20,758 nt of DNA from CAYLJO01 sp964383905 (GTDB lineage Bacteria; Acidobacteriota; Blastocatellia; Pyrinomonadales; Pyrinomonadaceae): assembly GCA_964383905.1 (NCBI GenBank), contig CAYLJO010000111.1, positions 1-20,758 of the forward strand, in the 5' to 3' direction. This document shows positions 13,522 to 20,713 of the stretch, piece by piece. Under the pieces are notes generated by a model. That model searched no databases. It saw only the letters and a list, made by a program, of their open reading frames with translations, and was not told where the DNA came from. The position numbers were made by a program, and so were the translations under genes. Positions within the stretch are counted from its first letter, which is position 1. Each line of letters opens with the position of its first letter.

Positions 13522-15720
13522 GTGTTTCGCAAATCAATCCCCTTAACACTGCTATTGATATTTTCTCTATTCTCGCCCCTCGCCGGCACGCTCTCCCCGG
13601 TCACCCAAGGGCAGACGCGCGCGCGCCATCAGGTCACGGTTAAGATGACTGATGATCTTGCCGCACGCTCCCAATGGGCTCGGCCTGGCAGCGGGGAGAG
13701 GGCGCGCGTCATAGTTAAGGTGGCTGAAGGTAAAGCGGGCAATCAAACGCGCCTGGCGCTTCAAAGCGCGGGCGCAAACGTCAGCCATCAATTGGACGCC
13801 CTCGGCATCGTGGTGGCGGACGTTCCCGTCGAAAAGCTATCCGAACTGGCAGCGCACGATGCCGTGTCGTGGATGTCAGCCGACCAGGAGGTGCGTTCGC
13901 TCTCAACTTCGACTAACAACACGAGTCACGTCGAGGTGACTACCGGCGCGAGCAGAGTGTTGCCGGTGGATCAAGACGGCGTCTACGGCAGCGGCGTCGC
14001 CAACGGCGGCGCGGGCAATAATATTGGCATAGCGGTCTTAGACAGTGGCATTAGCCCGCCCGACGCGGCGGAATTTGCCGGTTATCAGTGGCAGTGGAGT
14101 GGCGGCTTACTCGGCCTCGGACTTACCTCGCAGCGGTACGTGCAATCCTATGACCGTGTCAAAAAGTCGATAGATTTCACCGGCGAAGGCCGAACCGACG
14201 ACGCTTACGGGCACGGCACACACACCGCCGGGATCGCCGCGGGCACAGGGCAGTCGAGCGTAGACTATGCCGCAAATAATCCCGGCGCACCCACCTACGG
14301 CGGCGTAGCAACGGGCGCGAACCTGATCAACGTACGCGTACTCAACTCGCAGGGCGTCGGTACGGTCTCGGGCGTCATCGCCGGCATCAACTGGGTGATC
14401 CAGAATAAAAGCACCTACAACATCCGCGTGATGAATCTTTCATTGGGCACGGCAATCACGCAGAGCTACAAGACCGATCCGCTCTGCCAGGCGGTCGGGA
14501 AGGCTGTTGATGCCGGGATCGTCGTCGTCGTGGCGGCCGGCAACTGGGGCAAAGACTCTGATGGTCGTACGATTTATGGCGGGATACTCTCCCCGGCCAA
14601 CTCGCCGAAAGTAATTACGGTCGGCGCAACGAACACGCAGCAGACCGACCGGCGCTCGGACGACGTGGTCACGAGTTATTCATCGCGCGGCCCGACGCTC
14701 GTAGACGGCCTGGTCAAGCCTGACCTGGTTGCGCCCGGCAACAGAACAGGGGCCGCACAAACAGCCGACACGTCCCCGTCGGCCAGCTATTCTTATACAC
14801 CCACCGGCGGCGGAGGACTTCTTGGGACGCTCATCAGCGGCGATACGAGTACTAACACTCCGGTCGCAACCGGGACCTATCAAATACTGAGCGGCACATC
14901 ATTCGCCGCGCCGGTCGTCTCCGGTACGGTTGCGCTGATGCTCGAAGCCAATCCGTCGCTCACGCCACGCATCGTCAAAGCTGTATTGATGCGCACGGCA
15001 CAGCGGCTGCCCGTCTATGAGAACATGATGGCGAACTGGCGGATGACGCCTTTCGAGCGCATCATCACGGAGGGCGCGGGTGAAGTGAATACAAGCGCCG
15101 CGCTGACGGTTGCCAAAGCGATCCGCCGCGACGCCAACAGGGCCCAGCCCGGCGACAACCTCATCACCAATAATAATTGGACCTATTCGAACATAGGCGT
15201 CACCGCACCCATCGCAGGCGAGAGCATCCCGCTCAACAACGGGCTCGTCTGGGCGGAAGGGGTCGCTTTCACCGACCGCTTGCTGCTCACCAACGGCTAC
15301 CAGTTGGTGGACGGCCGGGTGATCACAGACGGTTTCGTCGTCGCCGGCGGCTATATGATGAGTGATGGGAGCTACGTGTTCTACGACGGATACATCCTCG
15401 GCAGCGGCTACATCCTCGGCAGCGGTTACATTCTCGGCAGTGGTTACATCCTGGGCAGCGGTTACATCCTCGGCAGCGGTTATATCCTGGGCAGCGGCTA
15501 CATCCTCGGCAGCGAATTTGTCGGCTCTGACGGCACGCTCTCAACCGGCGGCTTGAAAGGATGTAGCTTTGATAACCAGGCAACGTGGGCGTCAAACATA
15601 ATAGATCCTAGTTCGATCAGTGGTAATGAGGAATCGCAGGTGATGATTCAGGGCGAGAATGCCGTGCCCGCTAACGTCCAGCGACTGTCCGGCACGAGCC
15701 CGCTCTACCCACACCGCTAG
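13522..15720 (+). CDS. secreted S8 subtilisin-like serine protease
   Basis: A 732-residue secreted peptidase. The GTG at 13522 is chosen because AAGGAG lies 8 bases upstream; a TTG at 13498 lacks this. Residues 1-25 are a signal peptide (FRKSIPLTLLLIFSLFSPLAG). About residues 37-125 look like an I9-type propeptide. The catalytic triad is D174 (AVLDSG), H231 (GHGTHTAG) and S460 (SGTSFAAP), with oxyanion N341 (VAAGNWG). After the catalytic domain, at about residues 560-670, is a Gly/Tyr-rich region (LTNGYQLVDGRVITDGFVVAGG) that turns into seven tandem YILGSG hexapeptides; the end is not hydrophobic, so no membrane anchor is seen. The protein is probably extracellular or surface-bound. The terminator at 15731 follows it directly. 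Confidence 0.95.
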   Translation: MFRKSIPLTLLLIFSLFSPLAGTLSPVTQGQTRARHQVTVKMTDDLAARSQWARPGSGERARVIVKVAEGKAGNQTRLALQSAGANVSHQLDALGIVVADVPVEKLSELAAHDAVSWMSADQEVRSLSTSTNNTSHVEVTTGASRVLPVDQDGVYGSGVANGGAGNNIGIAVLDSGISPPDAAEFAGYQWQWSGGLLGLGLTSQRYVQSYDRVKKSIDFTGEGRTDDAYGHGTHTAGIAAGTGQSSVDYAANNPGAPTYGGVATGANLINVRVLNSQGVGTVSGVIAGINWVIQNKSTYNIRVMNLSLGTAITQSYKTDPLCQAVGKAVDAGIVVVVAAGNWGKDSDGRTIYGGILSPANSPKVITVGATNTQQTDRRSDDVVTSYSSRGPTLVDGLVKPDLVAPGNRTGAAQTADTSPSASYSYTPTGGGGLLGTLISGDTSTNTPVATGTYQILSGTSFAAPVVSGTVALMLEANPSLTPRIVKAVLMRTAQRLPVYENMMANWRMTPFERIITEGAGEVNTSAALTVAKAIRRDANRAQPGDNLITNNNWTYSNIGVTAPIAGESIPLNNGLVWAEGVAFTDRLLLTNGYQLVDGRVITDGFVVAGGYMMSDGSYVFYDGYILGSGYILGSGYILGSGYILGSGYILGSGYILGSGYILGSEFVGSDGTLSTGGLKGCSFDNQATWASNIIDPSSISGNEESQVMIQGENAVPANVQRLSGTSPLYPHR
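15391..15516 (+). repeat. seven tandem 18-base units encoding YILGSG
   Basis: Seven in-frame 18-base units encode the hexapeptide YILGSG (residues 624-665 of the protease); the last ends in Glu in place of Gly. Differences between units are nearly all at third positions (ATC/ATT, CTC/CTG, AGC/AGT, GGC/GGT, TAC/TAT), so the amino acids are kept while DNA drifts. The preceding segment contains looser versions (GYQLVDG, GGYMMSDG, DGYILGS). A beta-strand stack or surface-adhesive tract is a reasonable guess. Confidence 0.95.
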
Positions 15721-15730
15721 TTTCAGCCCG

Positions 15731-15772
15731 AGCGGCGTGGGGGTGAAGCGCTTCGCCCCCACGCCGCTTTTT
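15731..15772 (+). terminator. rho-independent terminator of the protease gene
   Basis: AGCGGCGTGGGGG (15731-15743) pairs perfectly with CCCCCACGCCGCT (15756-15768), the GAAGCGCTTC middle is itself self-complementary, and TTTTT follows. It begins 11 bases after the protease stop. This is a textbook intrinsic terminator and makes co-transcription with the kinase gene unlikely unless there is readthrough. Confidence 0.9.
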
Positions 15773-15783
15773 GTGGAAAGGGA

Positions 15784-17793
15784 ATGCAAAGCAGAACGAA
15801 AGAGAGCGAGAATGGGAAAGGCCGCCTGTTCCAGGCGGGCGTGACCGGTGTCGGTGTTTTGTTGTGGCTGATTGCCGCCGCCAGCGTCTTCACCGGGTAC
15901 GCCTGGCGCGACCAGATGGTACTGCTCGCCCTCGTGCCGTTGATAGTCATTGTCAGCTTGTTCCCCATCAGTTTCCCTTTGCCCACCGGTTGGAGCTCCC
16001 GCAATGAGAACGTCAACTTTACGCTGATAGATGCCTTCGTTCTGATCGCCGCGAGCTGGTACGGGATCACCGCGGCGGTTTTAATCGCCGGCGTTGAAGG
16101 GTTTACTTCATCGCGCCGCCTCGTGCGACGCCTCTCCAGCAACCTGTTTTCATCGGGGATGATGGCGCTCGCGGCCGCCGCCGCCTCTTACAGCCTGAGC
16201 CTGGTACTACATTATGGCTGGGCGGGTGGGGACGTCGCGCGCAACCACAAATTTTCGTCCGTCGCGATCGCATTGCTGATCGCCAGCGTTGTTCAAGTGA
16301 GCGTGAACTGGGGACTGCTTTCCACGCTGCTCGCGCTGCGGCATAGCAATTCGATCGTGCGCGAGTGGAAGGAAAACTTTCTCTGCTCGGCGCCGATGTT
16401 TCTCCCGACCGGCGTGGTCGCGAGCCTGATGTACTTTGCCCTGCAGTATGACGCCCTGGTCATGATCGCGATCGGCGGCCCCATTCTTCTGGCGATTTAT
16501 TTTGGGCACCGCCAATACCGCACGACGGCCGAACAGGCTGAGCAGGCCGAACGCAAGCGCGCCGAACAGGCCGAGCGTCACGTCGAGGAGCTTTCCCGCT
16601 ACATCGCCGAGCAGGAGCGCATCCTCGAGCAGTTTGCGCAGGTGGAGAAGTTATCGGCGCTCGGCGAACTGGCCTCCGGGGTGGCGCATGATCTCAACAA
16701 CACGCTGGCCGGAATACTCGGCCGGGCGCAGCTTTTGCTGATGCATAGCGGCAATCCGGAGGTGGAGCGCGGACTACAAATCATTATCAAGACTGCGCAG
16801 GACGGCGCGAAGACAATTAAGCGGATTCAGGACTTCGCGCGCCAGCGACGGGATCATGATTTCGCGCCGGTGCCGGTAGACCAGTTGCTGATGGACGTCG
16901 GCGAAATCACACGCCCGCGCTGGAAGGACCGGGCCGAAGCGGCAAACATCCATATCAACCTGGAGTTAGAGATCCGGACGAACGCTTTGGTGATGGGGGA
17001 TGAATCGGAACTGCGCGAGGTTCTGGTGAACATGGTCTTTAATGCGGTGGACGCCATGCCGAAGGGCGGGCGTCTGGCCCTTTCGGCCAGGGATGCGGAC
17101 GGCGCGGTCGAGATCAGCGTGAGTGATTCCGGCTCGGGCATGAGCTCGGAGGTACGTTCGCGCATCTTCGACCCGTTCTTCACCACCAAGGGTAAGGCGG
17201 GCATGGGCCTCGGCCTGGCGGTCAGTTTCGGTATCATTCGTCGTCACGAAGGGACGATCGAAGTCGACTCGGAGGTCGGGCGGGGCACGACCTTCCGGAT
17301 CACGCTGCCGGTGGCGGAGGGCGCGGTGATGCCGGAATCCCAACCTGAAACGGTCGCGCCTGTTAAGCCGGTTCCCCAACCGAAGCGGACCAGAATCCTC
17401 GTCGTTGACGATGAGGATTACGTCCGCGAGCTCTTGTACGACATCCTGGAGAGCGAGGGCTATGAGGCGATCCTGGCGGAGGGCGGGCGAGAGGCGCTGG
17501 CGCTTTTCGATGCCGAAGAGTTCGATGCCGTCTTCACGGATGTAGGGATGCCTGAGATGAGCGGCTGGGAGCTTGCCCGTGCCGTCCGCGAGCGAGACGC
17601 CCGCATCCCGCTAGCGGTGCTGACGGGGTGGGGTGAGGCGGTCGGTTCGGATGAGCAGCGGGCCGCCAAGGTGGACTGGGTAATAACCAAGCCCTTCACC
17701 CTTGATCGGATTAGAGAGCTGGCGGAGGAAGTCTCCCGGAGCAAGCCAGAAACGTCGGGCGCGCGACCCTCACTCAAGGTGGTGGCGGCATAG
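15784..17793 (+). CDS. hybrid sensor histidine kinase with C-terminal receiver domain
   Basis: A 669-residue membrane hybrid kinase. About seven hydrophobic segments fill residues 17-240 (a multi-pass sensor without a large outer loop), followed by a Glu/Ala/Gln-rich coiled coil (residues 240-285, repeats of AEQAER). The phospho-acceptor is H302 (GVAHDLNN), then the N box VNMVFNAVDAMPKGG, G1 DSGSGMS, F box FDPFFTTK and G2 GMGLGLA. A linker rich in Pro and Val leads to a receiver (about residues 533-655) with D586 (FTDVGMPE) and K-P-F. It probably passes phosphate to its own receiver and then to another regulator not in the window. The ATG at 15784 overlaps the purine-rich AAAGGGA and lies only 12 bases after the terminator T run; its promoter is not evident. 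Confidence 0.95.
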   Translation: MQSRTKESENGKGRLFQAGVTGVGVLLWLIAAASVFTGYAWRDQMVLLALVPLIVIVSLFPISFPLPTGWSSRNENVNFTLIDAFVLIAASWYGITAAVLIAGVEGFTSSRRLVRRLSSNLFSSGMMALAAAAASYSLSLVLHYGWAGGDVARNHKFSSVAIALLIASVVQVSVNWGLLSTLLALRHSNSIVREWKENFLCSAPMFLPTGVVASLMYFALQYDALVMIAIGGPILLAIYFGHRQYRTTAEQAEQAERKRAEQAERHVEELSRYIAEQERILEQFAQVEKLSALGELASGVAHDLNNTLAGILGRAQLLLMHSGNPEVERGLQIIIKTAQDGAKTIKRIQDFARQRRDHDFAPVPVDQLLMDVGEITRPRWKDRAEAANIHINLELEIRTNALVMGDESELREVLVNMVFNAVDAMPKGGRLALSARDADGAVEISVSDSGSGMSSEVRSRIFDPFFTTKGKAGMGLGLAVSFGIIRRHEGTIEVDSEVGRGTTFRITLPVAEGAVMPESQPETVAPVKPVPQPKRTRILVVDDEDYVRELLYDILESEGYEAILAEGGREALALFDAEEFDAVFTDVGMPEMSGWELARAVRERDARIPLAVLTGWGEAVGSDEQRAAKVDWVITKPFTLDRIRELAEEVSRSKPETSGARPSLKVVAA

Positions 17794-18324
17794 ACTGCGG
17801 CGCACAGTCCTTACTATATTCTTTCGTAGAACGCAATTTTCCTTAGATCCCCTCGGATAAACCCATCAACCCCGGTTTAGTGTTTCAAAGTTGGGGGGCG
17901 CATTAACAATCCGCTTCATCTAAAGGACCTCCCCGGCCCCTCCCTACAAGCAGTGCGACGGCCGCACGTTTCGCCTCCAGTGTCGCGATCGCATCGCGCC
18001 CCGTCATCGAAGGAATAGCGTGGCCGAGCAGGCCCGAAATCACATATTCCCTGAGGCCCCATTCCATCGGGACACGAACGCGCCTGACCTTCCTCCGGTT
18101 CGAGAGGAGTGGTCGCGTAAGACGTCTCCGGCCGCATCACAGCGCCGACGGAGACTGAAATCGGGAGGGCACTTCTGTTCAATGCGGGCGGGGCTGGTGC
18201 CCCGGAGCGGGACGCCGCAGGCCGTCGGCAGGTCGGCCGCCAGCAGCCAGTGGCATTACGGGCTGTCGGGGAAGATGGCGAACCTGTTATCGCTCATTCC
18301 TTGGCGCCTCTCTTCTCGATATTT
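17794..18324. other. 531-base spacer with degenerate small frames
   Basis: No convincing gene. On the minus strand, a 13-codon frame MSDNRFAIFPDSP (18256-18297) follows AAGGA, and beyond its TAA the same frame stays open for another 70 codons (CHWLLAADLPTACG...). A second minus-strand frame (17903-18067, 54 codons) reads GLLGHAIPSMTGRDAIATLE, which looks protein-like but has no ribosome-binding site. The two are in different frames and might be pieces of one decayed gene of the small-gene operon. The plus-strand frame at 18020 and the minus-strand frame at 17916 are not protein-like. Either a pseudogene or non-coding. Confidence 0.4.
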
Positions 18325-18519
18325 TTAGTGCGGCCATTGCCTCACCGTTGCCGATAGGTACATGATCACCCCTGCGGCAAACAACAGGATACCGATGGCC
18401 AGCACGAAGCGTCCGACTCTGTTGTCCCCAGCGAAATAACTTTCGGCGACGAGGACGCGAAACATTAAGCACGCTACTCCCGCGGCCATGAAGAAGCCGG
18501 CGACCGCCTTGTTCCTCAT
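18325..18519 (-). CDS. small two-helix membrane protein
   Basis: A 64-residue protein with two hydrophobic helices (about residues 6-24 and 38-57) joined by a short loop (AESYFAGDNRVGR). The ATG is preceded by AGGAAG at about 8 bases. It starts 23 bases after the response regulator stop and is probably the last intact gene of the same operon. No family is recognised; location in the cytoplasmic membrane is inferred from hydrophobicity. Confidence 0.65.
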   Translation of the reverse strand: MRNKAVAGFFMAAGVACLMFRVLVAESYFAGDNRVGRFVLAIGILLFAAGVIMYLSATVRQWPH

Positions 18520-18542
18520 TCACTCACTTCCTGGTGCCGTTC

Positions 18543-18953
18543 CTAATTTTTTTTCTGCCCGCTGCCTGTGGCATTCTTCTTTGCGCTGACCCACCTGGCG
18601 ACGTGGTCGGCAACATGGAAGAGGTCGTTAGGCTTGATCAAATAGTCCTGCGCCCCGGCCTTCAACGCCTGCGCTTTTTCTGCGGGCATGGCGCGGGCGG
18701 AATAAAACAGAATTGGCGTCTCGGTATCGAACTCACGAACTCCCATGCACAAAGCTATGCCCGATGAATCAGGGAATGTGTGATCCAGAAGGAAGAGGTC
18801 AAAGCCGCCGCTCTTAGCCAGTCCGGTAAATTCCTTCCCATAGCTAACGCCCGTCACTTGAAAACCGGCCTGTTCGAGCATCATGGTCATGAGCACGCGG
18901 GTGTCGTCGTGGTCTTCACAGTAGAGGATGCGGCCTTTTGACGCTGCGCTCAC
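18543..18953 (-). CDS. single-domain response regulator (CheY-like)
   Basis: A 136-residue receiver domain without an output domain. It shows E13-D14 with D16-D17 (ILYCEDHDD), phospho-acceptor D57 (LFLLDHTFPD), Ser where Thr is usual (FYSARAMP) and the lysine of YLIKPND. It would pass phosphate or bind a target when phosphorylated. I chose the GTG at 18953 because AAGGCGG is upstream and because it leaves a 22-base gap after the preceding stop; a GTG at 19013 would overlap that gene. The C terminus is basic and hydrophilic (SAKKNATGSGQKKN). Its partner kinase is not adjacent. Its presence amid unknown mini-genes is unusual. Confidence 0.88.
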   Translation of the reverse strand: MSAASKGRILYCEDHDDTRVLMTMMLEQAGFQVTGVSYGKEFTGLAKSGGFDLFLLDHTFPDSSGIALCMGVREFDTETPILFYSARAMPAEKAQALKAGAQDYLIKPNDLFHVADHVARWVSAKKNATGSGQKKN

Positions 18954-18975
18954 TTCTGACCGCCTTTCTTCCAAC

Positions 18976-19260
18976 TCAATTCCTCTTAGCCGTCTTGGCG
19001 ATTCGTGCGCCACGCACTTTCGCTACAACGGAGGACGGCGGGGGCCCGTTCCGGTGAATTTCTGCGACCACCTCCGGGTCGCTCCGGTTGAAAAGGTCAA
19101 TCTTTCGCGCCCGCGCCGGCTCAGGGAGCGCGGACAAGTAGGCGTCGACGGCGGTAGCCCACTGCTGCTTTTCTTTTTCCGTCCATAGGCCCCGTGTCTC
19201 ATCGTTTGTGAGATGGTCTAATTTAAGTTGAGTCACTTCCCGCTGCCTTCCCCCTCTCAT
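18976..19260 (-). CDS. hypothetical protein, 94 residues
   Basis: A small soluble protein with a helical centre (LWTEKEKQQWATAVDAYLSAL) and a basic C terminus (KVRGARIAKTAKRN). No family is recognised. The ATG at 19260 overlaps the stop of the mini zinc-ribbon gene as ATGA, suggesting coupled translation; a GTG at 19236 (first residues TQLKLDHLTND) with purine-rich sequence before it is an alternative start. Part of the compact minus-strand operon. Confidence 0.6.
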   Translation of the reverse strand: MRGGRQREVTQLKLDHLTNDETRGLWTEKEKQQWATAVDAYLSALPEPARARKIDLFNRSDPEVVAEIHRNGPPPSSVVAKVRGARIAKTAKRN

Positions 19261-19349
19261 AAAGTCTGCTCACCTGTTGTCCAGACGAACTGGTTGCCGC
19301 AGTCCACGCAGACCAGCAAACGGTCCTCAACATGCACCTTGCTGTTCAT
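19257..19349 (-). CDS. mini zinc-ribbon protein, 30 residues
   Basis: A 30-codon gene, too short for most callers: it reads MNSKVHVEDRLLVCVDCGNQ, then FVWTTGEQTL. The CxxC and FVWTTGEQ pattern matches the first half of small zinc-ribbon proteins, which normally continue (GEQ-x-FY) to a second CxxC. Here it stops after one CxxC, so it may be truncated or bind zinc as a dimer. GGGGGGTGGCAAGGC precedes the ATG. It overlaps both neighbours by ATGA, which argues that it is translated. Confidence is limited by the size. Confidence 0.55.
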   Translation of the reverse strand: MNSKVHVEDRLLVCVDCGNQFVWTTGEQTL

Positions 19350-19588
19350 GCCTTGCCACCCCCCTTTTCCTGCAGCTTGTTGGCGTTCCTCACGGCGTCG
19401 CGGAGGGTCGCAAGCCGGCCGCTGATGGCCTCACGCAGCTCACCCACCAGGGCTTCCTGGTCCGGGGCGTCGAGGAGTTCGGCGTACTCCTCAAGGAAAT
19501 CGGCCAACTCCTTTGCCGTCTGTGCCGCGTCACGCGCCAGGCTTGCCGCCCTCGGCTGACGCCCCTTGAGGCCTTCCGGGTTTGCCAT
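19346..19588 (-). CDS. hypothetical helical protein, 80 residues
   Basis: A soluble, mostly helical protein: MANPEGLKGRQPRAASLARD then ELADFLEEYAELLDAPDQEALVGEL and LRDAVRNANKLQEKGGGKA. Heptad-like Leu/Ala spacing suggests a helical bundle or coiled coil. The ATG at 19588 follows AGGGCGGCAAGCG; a frame opening at 19750 is a non-family extension. Its stop overlaps the mini zinc-ribbon start (ATGA). No family recognised. Confidence 0.6.
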   Translation of the reverse strand: MANPEGLKGRQPRAASLARDAAQTAKELADFLEEYAELLDAPDQEALVGELREAISGRLATLRDAVRNANKLQEKGGGKA

Positions 19589-19620
19589 CGCTTGCCGCCC
19601 TTCTTCTTTATGACACCAGG

Positions 19621-19776
19621 TCACTTCGCCGCGTGAATCTCCTTGATGAGTCTGACGAGTCCATAAATGAAACCGACGGCGACGCTGAGCGGCGCCATGG
19701 CCATTACGTAACCCAAGACGAATAAGCCCGGATCGCCCGAGCCGTGGCACAGTAGAAATGTTGTCGTGCTGCTCAT
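19621..19776 (-). CDS. small membrane protein, 51 residues
   Basis: MSSTTTFLLCHGSGDPG is followed by one long or two short hydrophobic segments (LFVLGYVMAMAPLSVAVGF, then IYGLVRLIKEI) and a charged end. It is probably inserted in the cytoplasmic membrane. The ATG at 19776 is preceded by GGGGCGGCAAGCA. It begins 14 bases after the stop of the upstream gene. Not recognised as a known family. Confidence 0.55.
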   Translation of the reverse strand: MSSTTTFLLCHGSGDPGLFVLGYVMAMAPLSVAVGFIYGLVRLIKEIHAAK

Positions 19777-19790
19777 TGCTTGCCGCCCCT

Positions 19791-20051
19791 CTACGGCTTT
19801 GTTGTTCTCATCCACCACCCGGCCGTGCCCCCGGTGTCCACCAGATCCTCAACCCGCCAAGCGGTCAACTGGCCGACGTAGTGGATCTGCCCCGAAGCAT
19901 AAACCTCATAGAGGGCCGGCGCGTAGGGATATAGCTCCCAATCCGCCGGAGCATAGAAGAGGTAGCCAGCACGACCGTCCGAGACCGCGATCACTTCCTC
20001 CTCATCCGGCAGCGCGTAGACGCCGCGGGGTCTGAGCACGACAGCTGCCAC
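19791..20051 (-). CDS. hypothetical protein, 86 residues
   Basis: A soluble protein rich in Tyr, Trp and acidic residues (GYLFYAPADWELYPYAPALYE, then GQIHYVGQLTAWRVEDLVD), with predicted beta structure. The start is a GTG at 20051 with AGAAGG upstream. It begins 15 bases after the stop of the preceding small gene. Not recognised. Composition differs from the lysine-rich neighbours. Confidence 0.6.
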   Translation of the reverse strand: MAAVVLRPRGVYALPDEEEVIAVSDGRAGYLFYAPADWELYPYAPALYEVYASGQIHYVGQLTAWRVEDLVDTGGTAGWWMRTTKP

Positions 20052-20066
20052 GACACACCCTTCTAC

Positions 20067-20213
20067 CTACTTCTTACCGCCTCTCTTCTTACCGTTTGTC
20101 TTCTTCTCCTCGGCTTTAGGCTTTAGCCTATTTTTATCAGCGCCGGCGTTGACAATGAGGCCCAGATCCTGGGCGCGTTTTTTCAGCTCCTCGGTCTTTT
20201 TGTCTTCAATCAT
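20067..20213 (-). CDS. small lysine-rich protein, 48 residues
   Basis: A short helical segment (IEDKKTEELKKRAQDLGLIV) leads to a strongly basic tail (EEKKTNGKKRGGKK), which suggests nucleic acid binding. The ATG at 20213 follows AAAGGCGGCTAGTA; the frame is open further upstream (to 20387) but that part is not protein-like. A 127-base gap separates it from the HTH gene and holds only very short frames. The function is unknown. Confidence 0.55.
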   Translation of the reverse strand: MIEDKKTEELKKRAQDLGLIVNAGADKNRLKPKAEEKKTNGKKRGGKK

Positions 20214-20340
20214 TACTAGCCGCCTTTCTCCGCTCCCTGTCCGACTCGTCCATCGGCAGGGGTGACGGCTTTTCGGGGGTTCTGGATTATTCTGAATGTC
20301 GGACGGCGCGTCTCGGGCGCGGGGGATTAGTCCGCTTTGC

Positions 20341-20571
20341 TCATCGTTTTCCCCCTTTCTTCCTGCCCGCTCTGGCCCGCCAGTCACCGCCGCCCTTGTC
20401 CGTCGGCTTATAGTTCAACACGTCTGAGAGCCGCACGAACCGCTTGCCTCCAACCTGTACACTCTCAATCTTGCCCCGGCGTATCAGACTATCAATCCAT
20501 TGCCGACTAACACCACGCGCCCGCGCAGCCACTGGTGGCGTTAATAATTCCTGAGTGTCAACCTTCGCCAT
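20341..20571 (-). CDS. excisionase/AlpA-like helix-turn-helix DNA-binding protein
   Basis: A 76-residue protein with a winged-helix/MerR-like HTH: LLTPPVAARARGVSRQWIDS then LIRRGKIESVQVGGKRFVRL, the pattern of excisionase-family (HTH_17) proteins which bind DNA in phage, plasmid and integrative elements. The C terminus is basic (RARAGRKKGGKR). The start at 20571 is chosen because the -10 box of the promoter at 20579-20606 ends just 7 bases before it, so the mRNA would begin at or near this ATG; an ATG at 20580 lies inside the -10 box. It is the first gene of the small-gene operon, as expected for a regulator or excisionase. Confidence 0.8.
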   Translation of the reverse strand: MAKVDTQELLTPPVAARARGVSRQWIDSLIRRGKIESVQVGGKRFVRLSDVLNYKPTDKGGGDWRARAGRKKGGKR

Positions 20572-20578
20572 GACGGAC

Positions 20579-20606
20579 ATTATATATCTGCCTTGTCATG
20601 TGTCAA
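20579..20606 (-). promoter_or_regulatory. consensus-like sigma-70 promoter, probably leaderless
   Basis: On the minus strand TTGACA (20601-20606) and TATAAT (20579-20584), both perfect consensus hexamers, are 16 bases apart. The expected start of transcription, about 7 bases after the -10 box, coincides with the ATG at 20571. It would drive the whole minus-strand small-gene operon. Confidence 0.8.
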
Positions 20607-20687
20607 TAGCTCGACAATACAGGACACAGAAAAAGAACGTTTCAACCTGTATTTGTGGCGCGAAAATTAATTTAATCATTCTCACTT

Positions 20688-20713
20688 CACCTATTGGCAT
20701 ACGTCAATAGGTG
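20688..20713. promoter_or_regulatory. 9-8-9 inverted repeat, operator or recombination core
   Basis: CACCTATTG (20688-20696) and CAATAGGTG (20705-20713) are perfect inverted arms around 8 bases (GCATACGT). This is about 80 bases upstream of the small-gene operon promoter and overlaps the plus-strand promoter at 20694-20721. It fits a dimeric repressor operator; the 8-base spacer also resembles the core of tyrosine recombinase sites. Confidence 0.6.

Noticed and set aside
15391..15516. Tandem repeat considered as a CRISPR array
   Set aside because: Units are 18 bases without spacers and lie in frame inside the protease gene.
15323..15595. Cysteine/arginine-rich minus-strand frame (CRGCSRCPGC-like)
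   Set aside because: It is the reverse translation of the YILGSG repeat, not a metal-binding protein.
18020..18328. 102-codon plus-strand frame in the spacer
   Set aside because: No ribosome-binding site, no recognisable features, and it overlaps the minus-strand operon end.
20214..20340. Tiny frames between the HTH gene and the lysine-rich gene (MSKAD, and MDESDRERRKAASND ending over the next start)
   Set aside because: Too short and without independent support, although the ATGA overlap with the HTH stop is suggestive.
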